From the NCBI GenBank assembly GCA_002862465.1, contig PKDD01000126.1, forward strand, positions 1-43,391: DNA of 43,391 nucleotides. The letters run 5' to 3'. Below, piece by piece: positions 25,467 through 34,073 of this stretch (the first letter of the stretch is position 1; the number at the start of each line of letters is the position of its first letter). The translations under genes were made by a program, and so were the position numbers. The notes beneath the pieces are model-generated. The model made no database searches, had not been told where the DNA came from, and worked only from the letters and a program-made list of their open reading frames with translations. The stretch comes from Haliea sp. (GTDB lineage: Bacteria > Pseudomonadota > Gammaproteobacteria > Pseudomonadales > Halieaceae).

Positions 25467-26615
25467 ATGCAACACCAGCAACTGGTTGATGAAATTAAAG
25501 TCCTAATGGCTTTAGTGGCAGCAAAAACCACAACGCTGGCCGATAGCGTTATGGAAATCGACGTCAACGAGTATACGGATCCTCGACAGTTTGAGCGGGA
25601 AAAAGTCGAGTTATTCCGACACTATCCTCAGTTTGTTGGGCCCAGCTGTGTGGTGCCTGATGCCGGAGATTACTTCGCGTTTGACGATACGGGCATCCCG
25701 ATTCTAATTGTTCGACAGAGTAGCGGAGGGCTAAAAGCTTTCATAAATATTTGTTCGCACCGCGGCGCTCCGTTGAATGAGTGTGCACACGGAACGGCTA
25801 AAAACGGTCGACTATTCTCCTGCCCCTATCACGGTTGGACTTATGACCTAGAAGGTAAATTGGTCGGAGTGCCTTTTGGCAATGAAGGTTTTAATGGTAT
25901 CGATCGAGATACGCTAGGCCTCAGAGCATTGGACGTCAAGGAAAAATATGGCATGATTTTTGTAATGCCCAATCCGGAAAAAACTTTTGACATCGACGAA
26001 GTATTGGGTGGCATTCAGGAGCGCCTTTCCGGCTTTGGCTTTGAGGACCACTATTATTTAGGCGCTAAGCAAGTATCCACTGATTTTAGCTGGAAGCTAA
26101 ACATGGATACCTTTCATGAGTACTACCACTTTGAATTCCTGCATGCAGAGTCCATTGCAACGATGGCCTATAGTAACACCGCAAGCTACCTTCAGTATGG
26201 ACGAAACCACTCCATGGGGTCTCCAGCGCTCTCCATCAATGAACTCAAAAATATTCCTGAGGAACAATGGGAGCCTAGAAACTACAGTTCTTACGTCAAC
26301 TTCATTTTTCCCAACACTGTGATCTTCGTTGTGCAGGATCACTTCCAGACCTGGCGAGTTTATCCGATTACACCAGACCGTTCCGTGGTCTATCACAGTA
26401 TGTTCCTGCCTAAGGAGCCTGCAACGCCGCAGGAACGACAGCACTATGAAGAATATTTCCAAATGATTAATGATGTTGCCGTCGCCGAAGACTATTCACT
26501 GGTGGACAAAATCAATAGAGGCTTGAAGGCCGGTATACAGCGTAACGTGCTAATCGGGCGCAATGAACCAGGCGTCCAAAATATGCATCGTCAACTGCAT
26601 GACATGCTTGGTTAA
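25467..26615 (+). CDS. Rieske non-haem iron oxygenase, alpha subunit type
   Basis: 382 residues from ATG 25467, which follows GGGAGATTAG; a longer frame from 25377 overlaps the ACAD gene. The Rieske 2Fe-2S ligands are C96, H98, C119 and H122 (CSH and CPYHGW). The mononuclear iron site is in NMDTFHEYYHFEFLH, with H217 and H221 likely ligands and D214 in the electron path. The C-terminal catalytic domain is full length. Such enzymes hydroxylate aromatic rings or aliphatic carbons with O2, using a reductase that is not encoded nearby. The SnoaL-like gene 153 bp downstream could act as a small or beta subunit. The operon context suggests hydroxylation of the pathway substrate or its CoA ester. 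Confidence 0.93.
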   Translation: MQHQQLVDEIKVLMALVAAKTTTLADSVMEIDVNEYTDPRQFEREKVELFRHYPQFVGPSCVVPDAGDYFAFDDTGIPILIVRQSSGGLKAFINICSHRGAPLNECAHGTAKNGRLFSCPYHGWTYDLEGKLVGVPFGNEGFNGIDRDTLGLRALDVKEKYGMIFVMPNPEKTFDIDEVLGGIQERLSGFGFEDHYYLGAKQVSTDFSWKLNMDTFHEYYHFEFLHAESIATMAYSNTASYLQYGRNHSMGSPALSINELKNIPEEQWEPRNYSSYVNFIFPNTVIFVVQDHFQTWRVYPITPDRSVVYHSMFLPKEPATPQERQHYEEYFQMINDVAVAEDYSLVDKINRGLKAGIQRNVLIGRNEPGVQNMHRQLHDMLG

Positions 26616-26768
26616 AAACCGTTTTTACAGATACTCTCATTAGAGACAACACGATCCCAGTAGCCTTCGCATACATCATAAGAATTGCAAAGAGTGCTCT
26701 GAGTAGATGCTTTTCCAGCAGTAAGTGTAATTATTGATGCCGCTCCCCTCCTAACAGAGGCACATGTT

Positions 26769-27296
26769 ATGACAGAAGAAATGGGTACAACTCCTCATCC
26801 AAATCAAATCGCAGACAGAATGGCAATATACGATGTATTAAACCTACATAGTCGCGGCCTAGATCGACGAGACAAATACGCAGTTCAATGCGCATACTGG
26901 TCCAATGCGGAAGTAGACTATGGCAGCTTCAAGGGCAGCGCACACCAATTTGCGGTACTTGTTGTGCGCGCATTAGACGAACAATACGAACTGACGCGGC
27001 ATAGCCTAAGTAATACACTAATCCAATTTTCAGCCAATACAGCCCTCTGTGAGTCAACAGTTGAAGCAGGTCACCTGTTACCGGGTGCAGCAGAGGAACT
27101 GTTATTCTATGGTCGCTATCTGGACAAACTGGAAAAGCGGGGAATGCAATGGAAAATCGCTCACCGACAAGTAGTGATGGACTGGAGCAAGCGCTTGCCC
27201 GTGCTGGATGAACGCGATGGCGCAGCATTTTTTGACATCGCGAAAAGTGCGCATCTCAATGATGACCCGCTTTATTCCTTTCTCAATTCTAAATAA
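26769..27296 (+). CDS. SnoaL-like protein, possibly an oxygenase beta-like subunit
   Basis: 175 residues. The N-terminus (NQIADRMAIYDVLNLHSRGLDRRD) and FWKIAH-like C-terminal strand (MQWKIAHRQVVMDWS) match the SnoaL_4/NTF2 group that also contains ring-hydroxylating dioxygenase beta subunits. D-x-R-D, here LDRRDK, is a common landmark near residue 37. It lies 153 bp after the Rieske gene, a gap that could hold its own promoter. It may stabilise the oxygenase as a beta subunit or act as a separate dehydratase or isomerase. The sequence does not decide between these. Confidence 0.8.
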   Translation: MTEEMGTTPHPNQIADRMAIYDVLNLHSRGLDRRDKYAVQCAYWSNAEVDYGSFKGSAHQFAVLVVRALDEQYELTRHSLSNTLIQFSANTALCESTVEAGHLLPGAAEELLFYGRYLDKLEKRGMQWKIAHRQVVMDWSKRLPVLDERDGAAFFDIAKSAHLNDDPLYSFLNSK

Positions 27297-27405
27297 AAAC
27301 AAAGTGCCTGCTATCAACGATCGACAAAGGCATTACCCTGGGCAAAAAAATAGTCATTTTGATCTGGCAACTGCCTATCTGCGTGGTGGGTAGCAACGTG
27401 ACTTA

Positions 27406-27427
27406 GTGTACGATAGCCTGAGTACAC
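27406..27427. promoter_or_regulatory. inverted repeat just upstream of the ABC exporter
   Basis: GTGTAC (27406-27411) and GTACAC (27422-27427) are perfect 6-bp arms separated by ten bases. The right arm ends 19 bp before ATG 27447. It could be an operator or an mRNA hairpin near the ribosome site; it does not resemble the CAGTCA operator. Confidence 0.3.
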
Positions 27428-27446
27428 AATCTAAGCACCTACCACT

Positions 27447-29273
27447 ATGCAGCACGACAACTCTATAGACGAACCTAAGCTAAAAATGTACTGGCATATC
27501 ATCCATATAATGTGGCCCTATCTGATTGAATATCGTAACCGAGTACTATTGGCCCTAGGCTGCTTAATCCTCGCAAAACTGGGTAATGTAATTGGCCCTT
27601 TTATCCTCAAGTATATCGTTGACGCATTAGACACTGAGAAAACACAACTCATCGTAATGCCGGTAGCGCTCGTACTCGCCTACGGCTTCGCGCGCTTTGC
27701 TAACGTGTTGTTTGGAGAACTTCGTGATACGATTTTCGGGCGCGTTACGGAGAGGGCAATGCGCAAAATTGGCATCAAGGTATTCAGGCATCTGCACAAT
27801 CTCGACCTTGATTTTCACCTCAATCGTCGCACCGGTGGCCTATCGCGCGACATTGAACGCGGTACTACCGGCATCAGCTTCCTCATGCGCTTCCTTGTCT
27901 TCAACATAGTTCCAACGTTCATCGAAATTTTCATGGTAGTAGGCATTCTACTATACAACTATGGATGGGGATTTGCCTTAATAACTCTGGCGGCAGTCAC
28001 TGCATATGTGTGGTTCTCGATCGCAGCGACAGAATGGCGCACTAAATATGTTCGTGAATCTAACGTTGCAGACTCTGCAAGCAACAATCGTGCTGTCGAT
28101 AGCTTACTCAATTTTGAGACGGTTAAATACTTCACCAACGAAGAATTTGAGGTGCAACGTTACGATTATGAGCTTGAAAAATGGGAGTCAGCTAGGCGCA
28201 AGAACCGTTTATCCTTGTTCTCTTTAAACGGAGGTCAAGCGCTGATCATTTCCGTTGCTATGACTGCGATGATGGGGCTAGCTAGTTCGCGTGTTGCGAA
28301 TGGCACCATGAGCTTGGGAGATTTTGTAATGATTAACGCCTTTATGATACAGCTTTTTCTGCCGCTCAATTTTCTAGGATTTGTCTATCGGGAGATCAAG
28401 GGGTCAATAGCTAATATTGAGAAAATGGTGAAACTCCTAGACATCACCAGCAGCGTCAAAAAATGCGTCAATGCGAAGACCTTGGCTCCACCGATTTGGG
28501 ACATTGAGTTCAGAAATGTTTCGTTTTCTTATGGACCTGGCAGAAAAATACTGAACAACGTATCGTTGACTATCGGAGCAGGCCAAAAAGTAGCAGTAGT
28601 CGGAGCCAGCGGTGCTGGAAAATCAACATTGGTAAAACTGTTGTTTCGTTTCTATAACGTTGAAGAAGGGAGTATCACAATAGGGGGCACGGATATTAGT
28701 CATGTCACGGAAAATTCGCTCCGCCAGGCTATCGGCATCGTTCCTCAAGATACGGTTTTATTCAATGACAGCATTTTTGAAAATGTTCGCTATGGCCGCC
28801 CCGAAGCAAGCGATGCAGAAGTCTCCAATGCTATCTCTCTAGCACACCTCGAAAATTTTATCAGGCAGTTGCCGGATGGCAATCAAACCATAGTCGGTGA
28901 ACGCGGTTTAAAGCTTTCAGGCGGCGAAAAACAGCGTGTAGCGATAGCGCGAACCATCCTCAAACGCTCCCCAGTCTTGGTTTTCGACGAAGCAACATCC
29001 TCTCTCGACAGCAACTCAGAAAAAGCTATTCTAACAGCACTGCGAGAAGTCGCTGTGGGGCATACAAGTTTAGTAATCGCGCATAGGCTGTCCACTATAG
29101 TAGATGCGGACAAAATCTTAGTATTGGATGATGGCTGCATTATAGAGCAGGGTTCACATCAAGCACTGCTCGAAGAAGGAGGATACTATGCAAATTTATG
29201 GTTTACCCAACAAAAAGAGCGGGCTGGAAAAACAAAAAGCAACGAACCTCTTTCTGCTAGCAATGCCCGTTAG
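27447..29273 (+). CDS. ABC transporter, fused permease-ATPase (Atm1/HMT1-like)
   Basis: 608 residues. An N-terminal membrane domain of about six segments spans residues 20-320. An ATPase domain follows, with Walker A GASGAGKST at about 385, signature LSGGEKQR at about 490, Walker B VLVFDEATSSLD at about 510 and the H-loop IAHRLST near 547. The permease part (ALGCLILAKLGNVIGPFILK and the DIERGTTGISFLMRF region) is closest to the Atm1/ABCB7/HMT1 group, half-size exporters working as dimers in the inner membrane on glutathione-linked or metal-thiol compounds. It stands alone, 150 bp after the SnoaL-like gene, and is probably not part of the catabolic operon. Confidence 0.9.
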   Translation: MQHDNSIDEPKLKMYWHIIHIMWPYLIEYRNRVLLALGCLILAKLGNVIGPFILKYIVDALDTEKTQLIVMPVALVLAYGFARFANVLFGELRDTIFGRVTERAMRKIGIKVFRHLHNLDLDFHLNRRTGGLSRDIERGTTGISFLMRFLVFNIVPTFIEIFMVVGILLYNYGWGFALITLAAVTAYVWFSIAATEWRTKYVRESNVADSASNNRAVDSLLNFETVKYFTNEEFEVQRYDYELEKWESARRKNRLSLFSLNGGQALIISVAMTAMMGLASSRVANGTMSLGDFVMINAFMIQLFLPLNFLGFVYREIKGSIANIEKMVKLLDITSSVKKCVNAKTLAPPIWDIEFRNVSFSYGPGRKILNNVSLTIGAGQKVAVVGASGAGKSTLVKLLFRFYNVEEGSITIGGTDISHVTENSLRQAIGIVPQDTVLFNDSIFENVRYGRPEASDAEVSNAISLAHLENFIRQLPDGNQTIVGERGLKLSGGEKQRVAIARTILKRSPVLVFDEATSSLDSNSEKAILTALREVAVGHTSLVIAHRLSTIVDADKILVLDDGCIIEQGSHQALLEEGGYYANLWFTQQKERAGKTKSNEPLSASNAR

Positions 29274-29351
29274 CAACTCCTTAGAATAGCTCCGCAGAGG
29301 CTTGACAATGTCTCGCGTAGGTTTGAACATCTTTAAAATTTATCTAGGCAG

Positions 29352-30398
29352 GTGTCACCACATGACTCAGCATATATGATACGTCTCAACATAGTTGCGT
29401 GGCATAATGGCGGCGGGCTAAGTCGTGATGTCGAGATCATTATTTCTGCTTTACCAACGGAACGCTTCGAGGTGACTGTCAACGGCGCCGCTTACCACAA
29501 GGCAAAGATTAGACGTCACAGGATCTCTCATCGTGCTCATAATTTTCTGCAGCAGTGGTTGTCTCTCAAAGCGCGCACGGCGATGCCGTATGATATAAAT
29601 CTTTTTCTTGAGGATATTAGTCCAAGTTTTATTCGGCACGCCCGTGTCAATGTGTTTATTCCGAATCCAGAATGGTTTAGGAAATCGCAGTATCGGTACC
29701 TGCAGAGAATCGATGGCATTTTTTGCAAAACTAAAAGTGGTCAAAGTATCTTTAACGCACTTGGGCACTCAACGCGTTTTATTAGCTTCACAAGTGACGA
29801 CCGCCTCAATGCCGTGTGCGCCGATAAAAAGAAGATCGGGTTCCTGCATTTAGCGGGCCGCAGCTGGCAAAAAGGCACGAAGCCATTGACTGACTTATGG
29901 CTGCGCCATCCTGAATGGCCGCTTTTAACCGTGGTTCAAAGCCCAAAAACCTATAGCCAGTCGACAGTCAATGTAATTCACGCAGCTAACATAAACCACA
30001 TACTTGATCGTCCAAATAATGATAGCCTGCGGCAGCTCCAAAATACCCACTCTATTCACCTATGCCCTTCCGAGGCGGAAGGTTTCGGACATTGCATCGC
30101 TGAAGCCATGAGCTGCGGCGCTGTCACTCTCACCACGGATGCTCCCCCAATGAATGAGTTGATCACAAACGACCGAGGTATTCTTGTCGCACACTACAGA
30201 ACACGCAAACAGCGTGCAGGTATCAACTATTATGTAGACTCGGAAGACCTTGAACGAAAGATCGAGCAGATTATTCAAATGGAGCAATCGTCGATGCAAG
30301 CACTAGGACGAAACGCAAGAAAGTGGTTTGAGCAAAATGATAGTCTATTCCGCACTCAGTTCATCGAAGCGCTCAAGGCAACACTGCTGGGGAACTGA
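29352..30398 (+). CDS. glycosyltransferase, GT-B type (group 1-like)
   Basis: About 348 residues. The C-terminal nucleotide-sugar domain has HLCPSEAEGFGHCIAEAMSCG at its core, with the two Glu of the E-x7-E motif, and ends in a helix (QALGRNARKWFEQND). The N-terminal acceptor domain is divergent; IVAWHNGGGLSRDVE marks the start. The start is uncertain: GTG 29352 has AGG nearby, while ATG 29376 gives MIRLNIVAW and a more natural beginning. There is no signal peptide. It could act in cell-surface polysaccharide or glycolipid synthesis, yet no other such genes adjoin it. It converges with rlmJ, leaving only 23 bp. Confidence 0.8.
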   Translation: MSPHDSAYMIRLNIVAWHNGGGLSRDVEIIISALPTERFEVTVNGAAYHKAKIRRHRISHRAHNFLQQWLSLKARTAMPYDINLFLEDISPSFIRHARVNVFIPNPEWFRKSQYRYLQRIDGIFCKTKSGQSIFNALGHSTRFISFTSDDRLNAVCADKKKIGFLHLAGRSWQKGTKPLTDLWLRHPEWPLLTVVQSPKTYSQSTVNVIHAANINHILDRPNNDSLRQLQNTHSIHLCPSEAEGFGHCIAEAMSCGAVTLTTDAPPMNELITNDRGILVAHYRTRKQRAGINYYVDSEDLERKIEQIIQMEQSSMQALGRNARKWFEQNDSLFRTQFIEALKATLLGN

Positions 30399-30421
30399 TC
30401 ATATATGCGTTCAAGACATTT

Positions 30422-31258
30422 TCAGTCACCACATCTGCGTGTAGTCCACAGTGGCGCCCCAGATTCTGCTAGCGCGGTATGCAGGTATGGCAGACATTCT
30501 TCAAGCTGCTGCTGCAACGTCCAAGGAGGATTAACAATAAATAAACCGCTCCCGCGCATGCCCTCACCTGCCAAAGGCTGCACTGGAAATTCGACCATCA
30601 ACGATTTCACTGGGAGTAGCTTCAGCCTCCGTGAAAAAGCTGATACGTCCTTGCGATCTAATAATGGATACCACAGTGCGTAAACGCCGGTAGCAAATTT
30701 TTTACACCCCATCTTCAACGCGGAAATTGCGCAATCGTAATCAGTCTTGACCTCGTAAGGTGGATCAATCATCACAAGTGCGCGCTTTTCCGGGGGCGGA
30801 AGAATTGCCTTCAAGGCCACAAACCCATCGGCCCGCTGCAACTTAATACGTCGATCGCGGGCAGCCCATTTGCCAAGACTGGAGGCATCTGTGGGATGTA
30901 ATTCAAACAATTGTAGGCGATGCGCAGGGCCTAAGATTGCTGCAGCAATAGCCGGCGACCCAGGATAAAACAAGAGCTCACTTGAAGCGTTAACACTTCG
31001 CACGACATTGACATAATGCTGCAATGGCGTAGGCAGGTCGCTGCGCCCCCAAAGGCGAGCGATGCCCGAGGCAAACTCTCGATTCTTAATCGAAAAAGAC
31101 CCCTGCAGCCTAGAAATACCCGGCCCAGCATGGGTATCGATATAGCGTAACGGCTTAACTTCCTTTTGCACTAAATATTGCAATATCAATACCTCAACCA
31201 GATGCTTCAGGACATCGGCATGATTCCCCGCATGAAATGCATGACGGTAGCTAAGCAT
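30422..31258 (-). CDS. rlmJ: 23S rRNA (adenine(2030)-N6)-methyltransferase
   Basis: 278 residues with the hallmark N-terminus MLSYRHAFHAGNHADVLKH and the IDTHAGPG SAM-binding loop. The N6-adenine methyltransferase catalytic motif DPPYE is at about residue 162. RlmJ methylates A2030 of 23S rRNA using S-adenosylmethionine. Length and motifs are those of the E. coli enzyme family. This is a conserved single-copy gene of gammaproteobacteria and so marks ordinary chromosome in the middle of the catabolic region. Confidence 0.95.
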   Translation of the reverse strand: MLSYRHAFHAGNHADVLKHLVEVLILQYLVQKEVKPLRYIDTHAGPGISRLQGSFSIKNREFASGIARLWGRSDLPTPLQHYVNVVRSVNASSELLFYPGSPAIAAAILGPAHRLQLFELHPTDASSLGKWAARDRRIKLQRADGFVALKAILPPPEKRALVMIDPPYEVKTDYDCAISALKMGCKKFATGVYALWYPLLDRKDVSAFSRRLKLLPVKSLMVEFPVQPLAGEGMRGSGLFIVNPPWTLQQQLEECLPYLHTALAESGAPLWTTRRCGD

Positions 31259-31331
31259 TAATCAACATTCGTCAAGATAACTGTAGATCGTACCGCAGGT
31301 TTTATGACGCATCGCAGCCCGTATATCCACT

Positions 31332-32156
31332 TCAATGCTTGAGACCGCGTTTTCCAGCATGCAGTACAATATCTGCATCAGCGGAAAAAAATGGTGGTGG
31401 CGCAGCGCCGGTTGTTTCACCCGCGTCAATAACCATCGTATGTCCCGTCATATAGCGAGCGTCTTCACTCAACAAAAAGAGGATCGCATTGGCAATATCC
31501 TGTGGCATGCAGGCAACCCCCAAGGGCGAGGATTCCGCAATAAACTGGGCCGTCGTTTCAGGATTGTTGTCCCCCAATGCACTCGTCATCGGCGTTACAG
31601 TGCCGCCAGGCGCTACCGCATTGACCCTAATACCTATTCTGGCCAGTTCGCAGGCAGCAGACTTAGTAAGCCCGACGACACCGTGCTTAGCCATCGTGTA
31701 CACATGTGGCCCAAGCCCACCCACAACACCGGCGGTGCTTGCCAAAGATACAATCGCACCCCGACCTTGCGGCCGCATAGCCTTGGCAGCATGCTTGATG
31801 CCCAAGAAAACAGCGCGAGATAAAATGGCCATCGTGTGATCAAAGGCTTCTGCACTAGTATCGATAATCGAGCCAATAGCGCCCACAATACCAGCATTAT
31901 TGACCATACCGGTCAACGGACCGAACTCATCCTGAGCCATGGCTATAGCACCTATGATATCCTGCTCCCGCGTGACATCGGTGGCGTAGAAGGCAGCACT
32001 CGAACCTAACTCCGAGACCAGAGCTCGACCGCGCTCTTCCTGTAAATCAGCGATTAATACGCTTCCTCCTTTCTTTACAATTTCCCTAACAGTCGCTTCT
32101 CCGATGCCACTAGCGCCACCGGTAACCACCACACATTTAATCTCAAACTGGCTCAT
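31332..32156 (-). CDS. SDR-family oxidoreductase
   Basis: About 274 residues from ATG 32156, preceded by GGAG at 32163-32166; an in-frame GTG at 32168 overlaps that ribosome site. The cofactor motif TGGASGIG, NNAGIVG and the catalytic YTMAK (with Ser in SLASTAG) are intact. The C-terminus carries TGHTMVIDAGE and a short extra tail ending GKRGLKH. It resembles the broad FabG/cyclohexanol-dehydrogenase-like SDRs. It is divergent from the SRPBCC gene across a 255-bp gap without the shared operator. The substrate is unknown. Confidence 0.9.
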   Translation of the reverse strand: MSQFEIKCVVVTGGASGIGEATVREIVKKGGSVLIADLQEERGRALVSELGSSAAFYATDVTREQDIIGAIAMAQDEFGPLTGMVNNAGIVGAIGSIIDTSAEAFDHTMAILSRAVFLGIKHAAKAMRPQGRGAIVSLASTAGVVGGLGPHVYTMAKHGVVGLTKSAACELARIGIRVNAVAPGGTVTPMTSALGDNNPETTAQFIAESSPLGVACMPQDIANAILFLLSEDARYMTGHTMVIDAGETTGAAPPPFFSADADIVLHAGKRGLKH

Positions 32157-32411
32157 ATCTGGCTCCACTGTCTGTAGAAAATGTTTTACAATTCAAATTG
32201 GTTCACCGAAACTCTACCACGCATTGAGGGTAACACTTTCCAATCCTCGATTCACAGCGACAACATTTCAAGGCTTTCTCGATAGTACGCAAGCACGAAA
32301 ACTGGCCTGATAGCGCCGCAGTTATAACAAAAGGAAAACAAATAATTTCAACCATCACAAGTATCTTAACGGTGTGATCTGCTCGGCATCAGGCAACAAA
32401 AGGAGAGAGAA
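32157..32411. promoter_or_regulatory. divergent intergenic region between SDR and SRPBCC genes
   Basis: This 255-bp gap must hold the promoters of both genes. I see no copy of the CAGTCA-N4-TGATTG repeat and no strong palindrome. It contains A/T-rich stretches near 32330-32345. It is one of only two divergent gaps of seven without the shared operator. Confidence 0.4.
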
Positions 32412-32918
32412 ATGACTCAGGAAGTATGCGCAAAAGTGACTATTGATATTCCACTCTCGGAGGCATGGGAGAAGCTCAAGGATATATCGCTTGCACACAA
32501 TTACGTCCCTGGCATTATCAAAACAGAAATCGTAAGCAAGCAATTACAAGGTGTTGGCGCTAGTCGTTATGTGTATCGGAATAAGAGTAGCTATATCCAA
32601 GAAACAGTCGAGGAATGGCAGGATGGGCACGGTTTTTTGATCCACCTGCACCGAGGGGACAAACCTGCCCCTCCGTTTAAAAACGCATGGTTTCGCTATG
32701 CGCTGAAAGATTTGGGATCGGGACAGACCGAGCTTTCTACTTCACTCATTTATGAAATGCCGTGGGGCAGGCTGGGAACTTGGTTGGGCGCGAGAATGGC
32801 AAAATTTGTGCAATCGACCATCGCCGATGTTGCACTTTCAATGAAACTTTATTACGAGCGAGAAGAATCGACGACGCCTGCTGCTCTCAAGACCTATAAA
32901 GCGCATTATAAAACATGA
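32412..32918 (+). CDS. SRPBCC (START-like) family protein
   Basis: 168 residues with the START/Bet v 1-like layout: a first strand CAKVTIDIPLSEAWEKL, then YVPGIIKTEIVS, a middle of antiparallel strands (SRYVYRNKSSYIQETVEEW in two parts) and a long C-terminal helix from about residue 125 (ARMAKFVQSTIADVALSMK). Such proteins bind hydrophobic ligands in a deep pocket, and some are cyclases or hydrolases. GGAGAGAG lies upstream of ATG 32412. It could bind a sterol-like or lipid ligand; nothing more specific can be said. Confidence 0.85.
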   Translation: MTQEVCAKVTIDIPLSEAWEKLKDISLAHNYVPGIIKTEIVSKQLQGVGASRYVYRNKSSYIQETVEEWQDGHGFLIHLHRGDKPAPPFKNAWFRYALKDLGSGQTELSTSLIYEMPWGRLGTWLGARMAKFVQSTIADVALSMKLYYEREESTTPAALKTYKAHYKT

Positions 32919-33009
32919 GGAGGCCTATCAACTCGCAACCACCATTAATGCAAAACAATCTCACGACACGTAGTCAAAGTGCAATTGAGATAGTGCTCAT
33001 GGATATTAG

Positions 33010-33915
33010 TCAGGCAGCTACCGCATGTCGCAGCACGGCACCGTAACCATCAAACTGAGGGACGCTATCCAGTGCATGGCGACAACGTAGATGCTCACGC
33101 AATTCACGCAATTTGTAGCTAGGCACACTGGCCATAAAATGGTGCTCTAGGTGATAGTTGACCCAACAAGGCGCGAAAATCATGCGTTGCCACCATGGCG
33201 CCTCAACAGTACGAGTGTTCATGCGAGGATCTGGGTCGAATAAATCCGGCACAGCGGCATGTTCAGCGACCTGACGTATCCGAATAATCAGCATAAACAC
33301 TGTCATATATGCCGTTGCCCAAAGCAAAAAGGTCCAGCCGATGCCAGCGACCGCCAGGATGGCAAATAACACCAGTTGCACTAACAACTGCTTTATCAGG
33401 GGCAATACTGATACGCGCTTTTCCTTAGACAGGGCGCCAGCGGCGCCACGAACAATAGATGCCATCGATTTGAAACCTGTTTGGCCACTGAGGTCACGAA
33501 TGACCTTGCGTTTAAAACTTGATCGCGAAACAGGGTATGCCTGATAATTTAAAAGGTCTGGATCAGCGATGCTGCCGGACTTAGCGTGATGCTCTAGGTG
33601 ACCTTTGGCATACGAAGGCTGGTCATTCATAACCGGAAGGGCACAGAGCCACTGACCGACAGCAGCGTTAAGACGCTTGGACCGAAATAGGCTTCGATGG
33701 CCACAGTCATGCATCATTACGGACAGCGCCATTTGCCTGGTAGCGAGCATAATCACCGCTAACACAACGGTTATAGGGTTAGGCCATGCACCGACGACAG
33801 CAAAGATGACCGCAATACATAGCCAATTGCCCAACACCAGACGCCAGCCCTGCCAATCGCTTTTGGCAGTGAAATAAGCTACCTCTTCAGATGACGCGTA
33901 ATCACTAACCTTCAT
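33010..33915 (-). CDS. membrane fatty acid desaturase
   Basis: 301 residues of the integral-membrane di-iron desaturase family. The three histidine boxes are HDCGH (H69, H73), HLEHH (H106, H109, H110) and the C-terminal HLEHH (H255, H258, H259). Hydrophobic segments surround residues 28-62 and 190-225. The family inserts double bonds into acyl chains, or hydroxylates or ketolates lipids and carotenoids, at the inner membrane. The compact size and NYHLEHH context fit an acyl-lipid desaturase. It could be the last gene of the leftward run from TetR 38020, but a 158-bp gap separates it from the epimerase gene, so its own promoter is likely. Confidence 0.9.
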   Translation of the reverse strand: MKVSDYASSEEVAYFTAKSDWQGWRLVLGNWLCIAVIFAVVGAWPNPITVVLAVIMLATRQMALSVMMHDCGHRSLFRSKRLNAAVGQWLCALPVMNDQPSYAKGHLEHHAKSGSIADPDLLNYQAYPVSRSSFKRKVIRDLSGQTGFKSMASIVRGAAGALSKEKRVSVLPLIKQLLVQLVLFAILAVAGIGWTFLLWATAYMTVFMLIIRIRQVAEHAAVPDLFDPDPRMNTRTVEAPWWQRMIFAPCWVNYHLEHHFMASVPSYKLRELREHLRCRHALDSVPQFDGYGAVLRHAVAA

Positions 33916-34073
33916 TTCAATTTCTATCGCTCCAGTTCCAATCGCGCTGCATCATGCAGAGAGTACCGCGCACTACAAAGACGTCCCGGGATTATAATAC
34001 TACTTTATTGAATGGACCTAATATCATGACAGGCATCGGAAGGCTCCAGATATTTTCACGTCGCGACTGAGAA

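Noticed and set aside
29965-29980. Another CAGTCA half-site
   Set aside because: It is inside the glycosyltransferase coding region; the second arm (AATTCA after four bases) does not match TGATTG.
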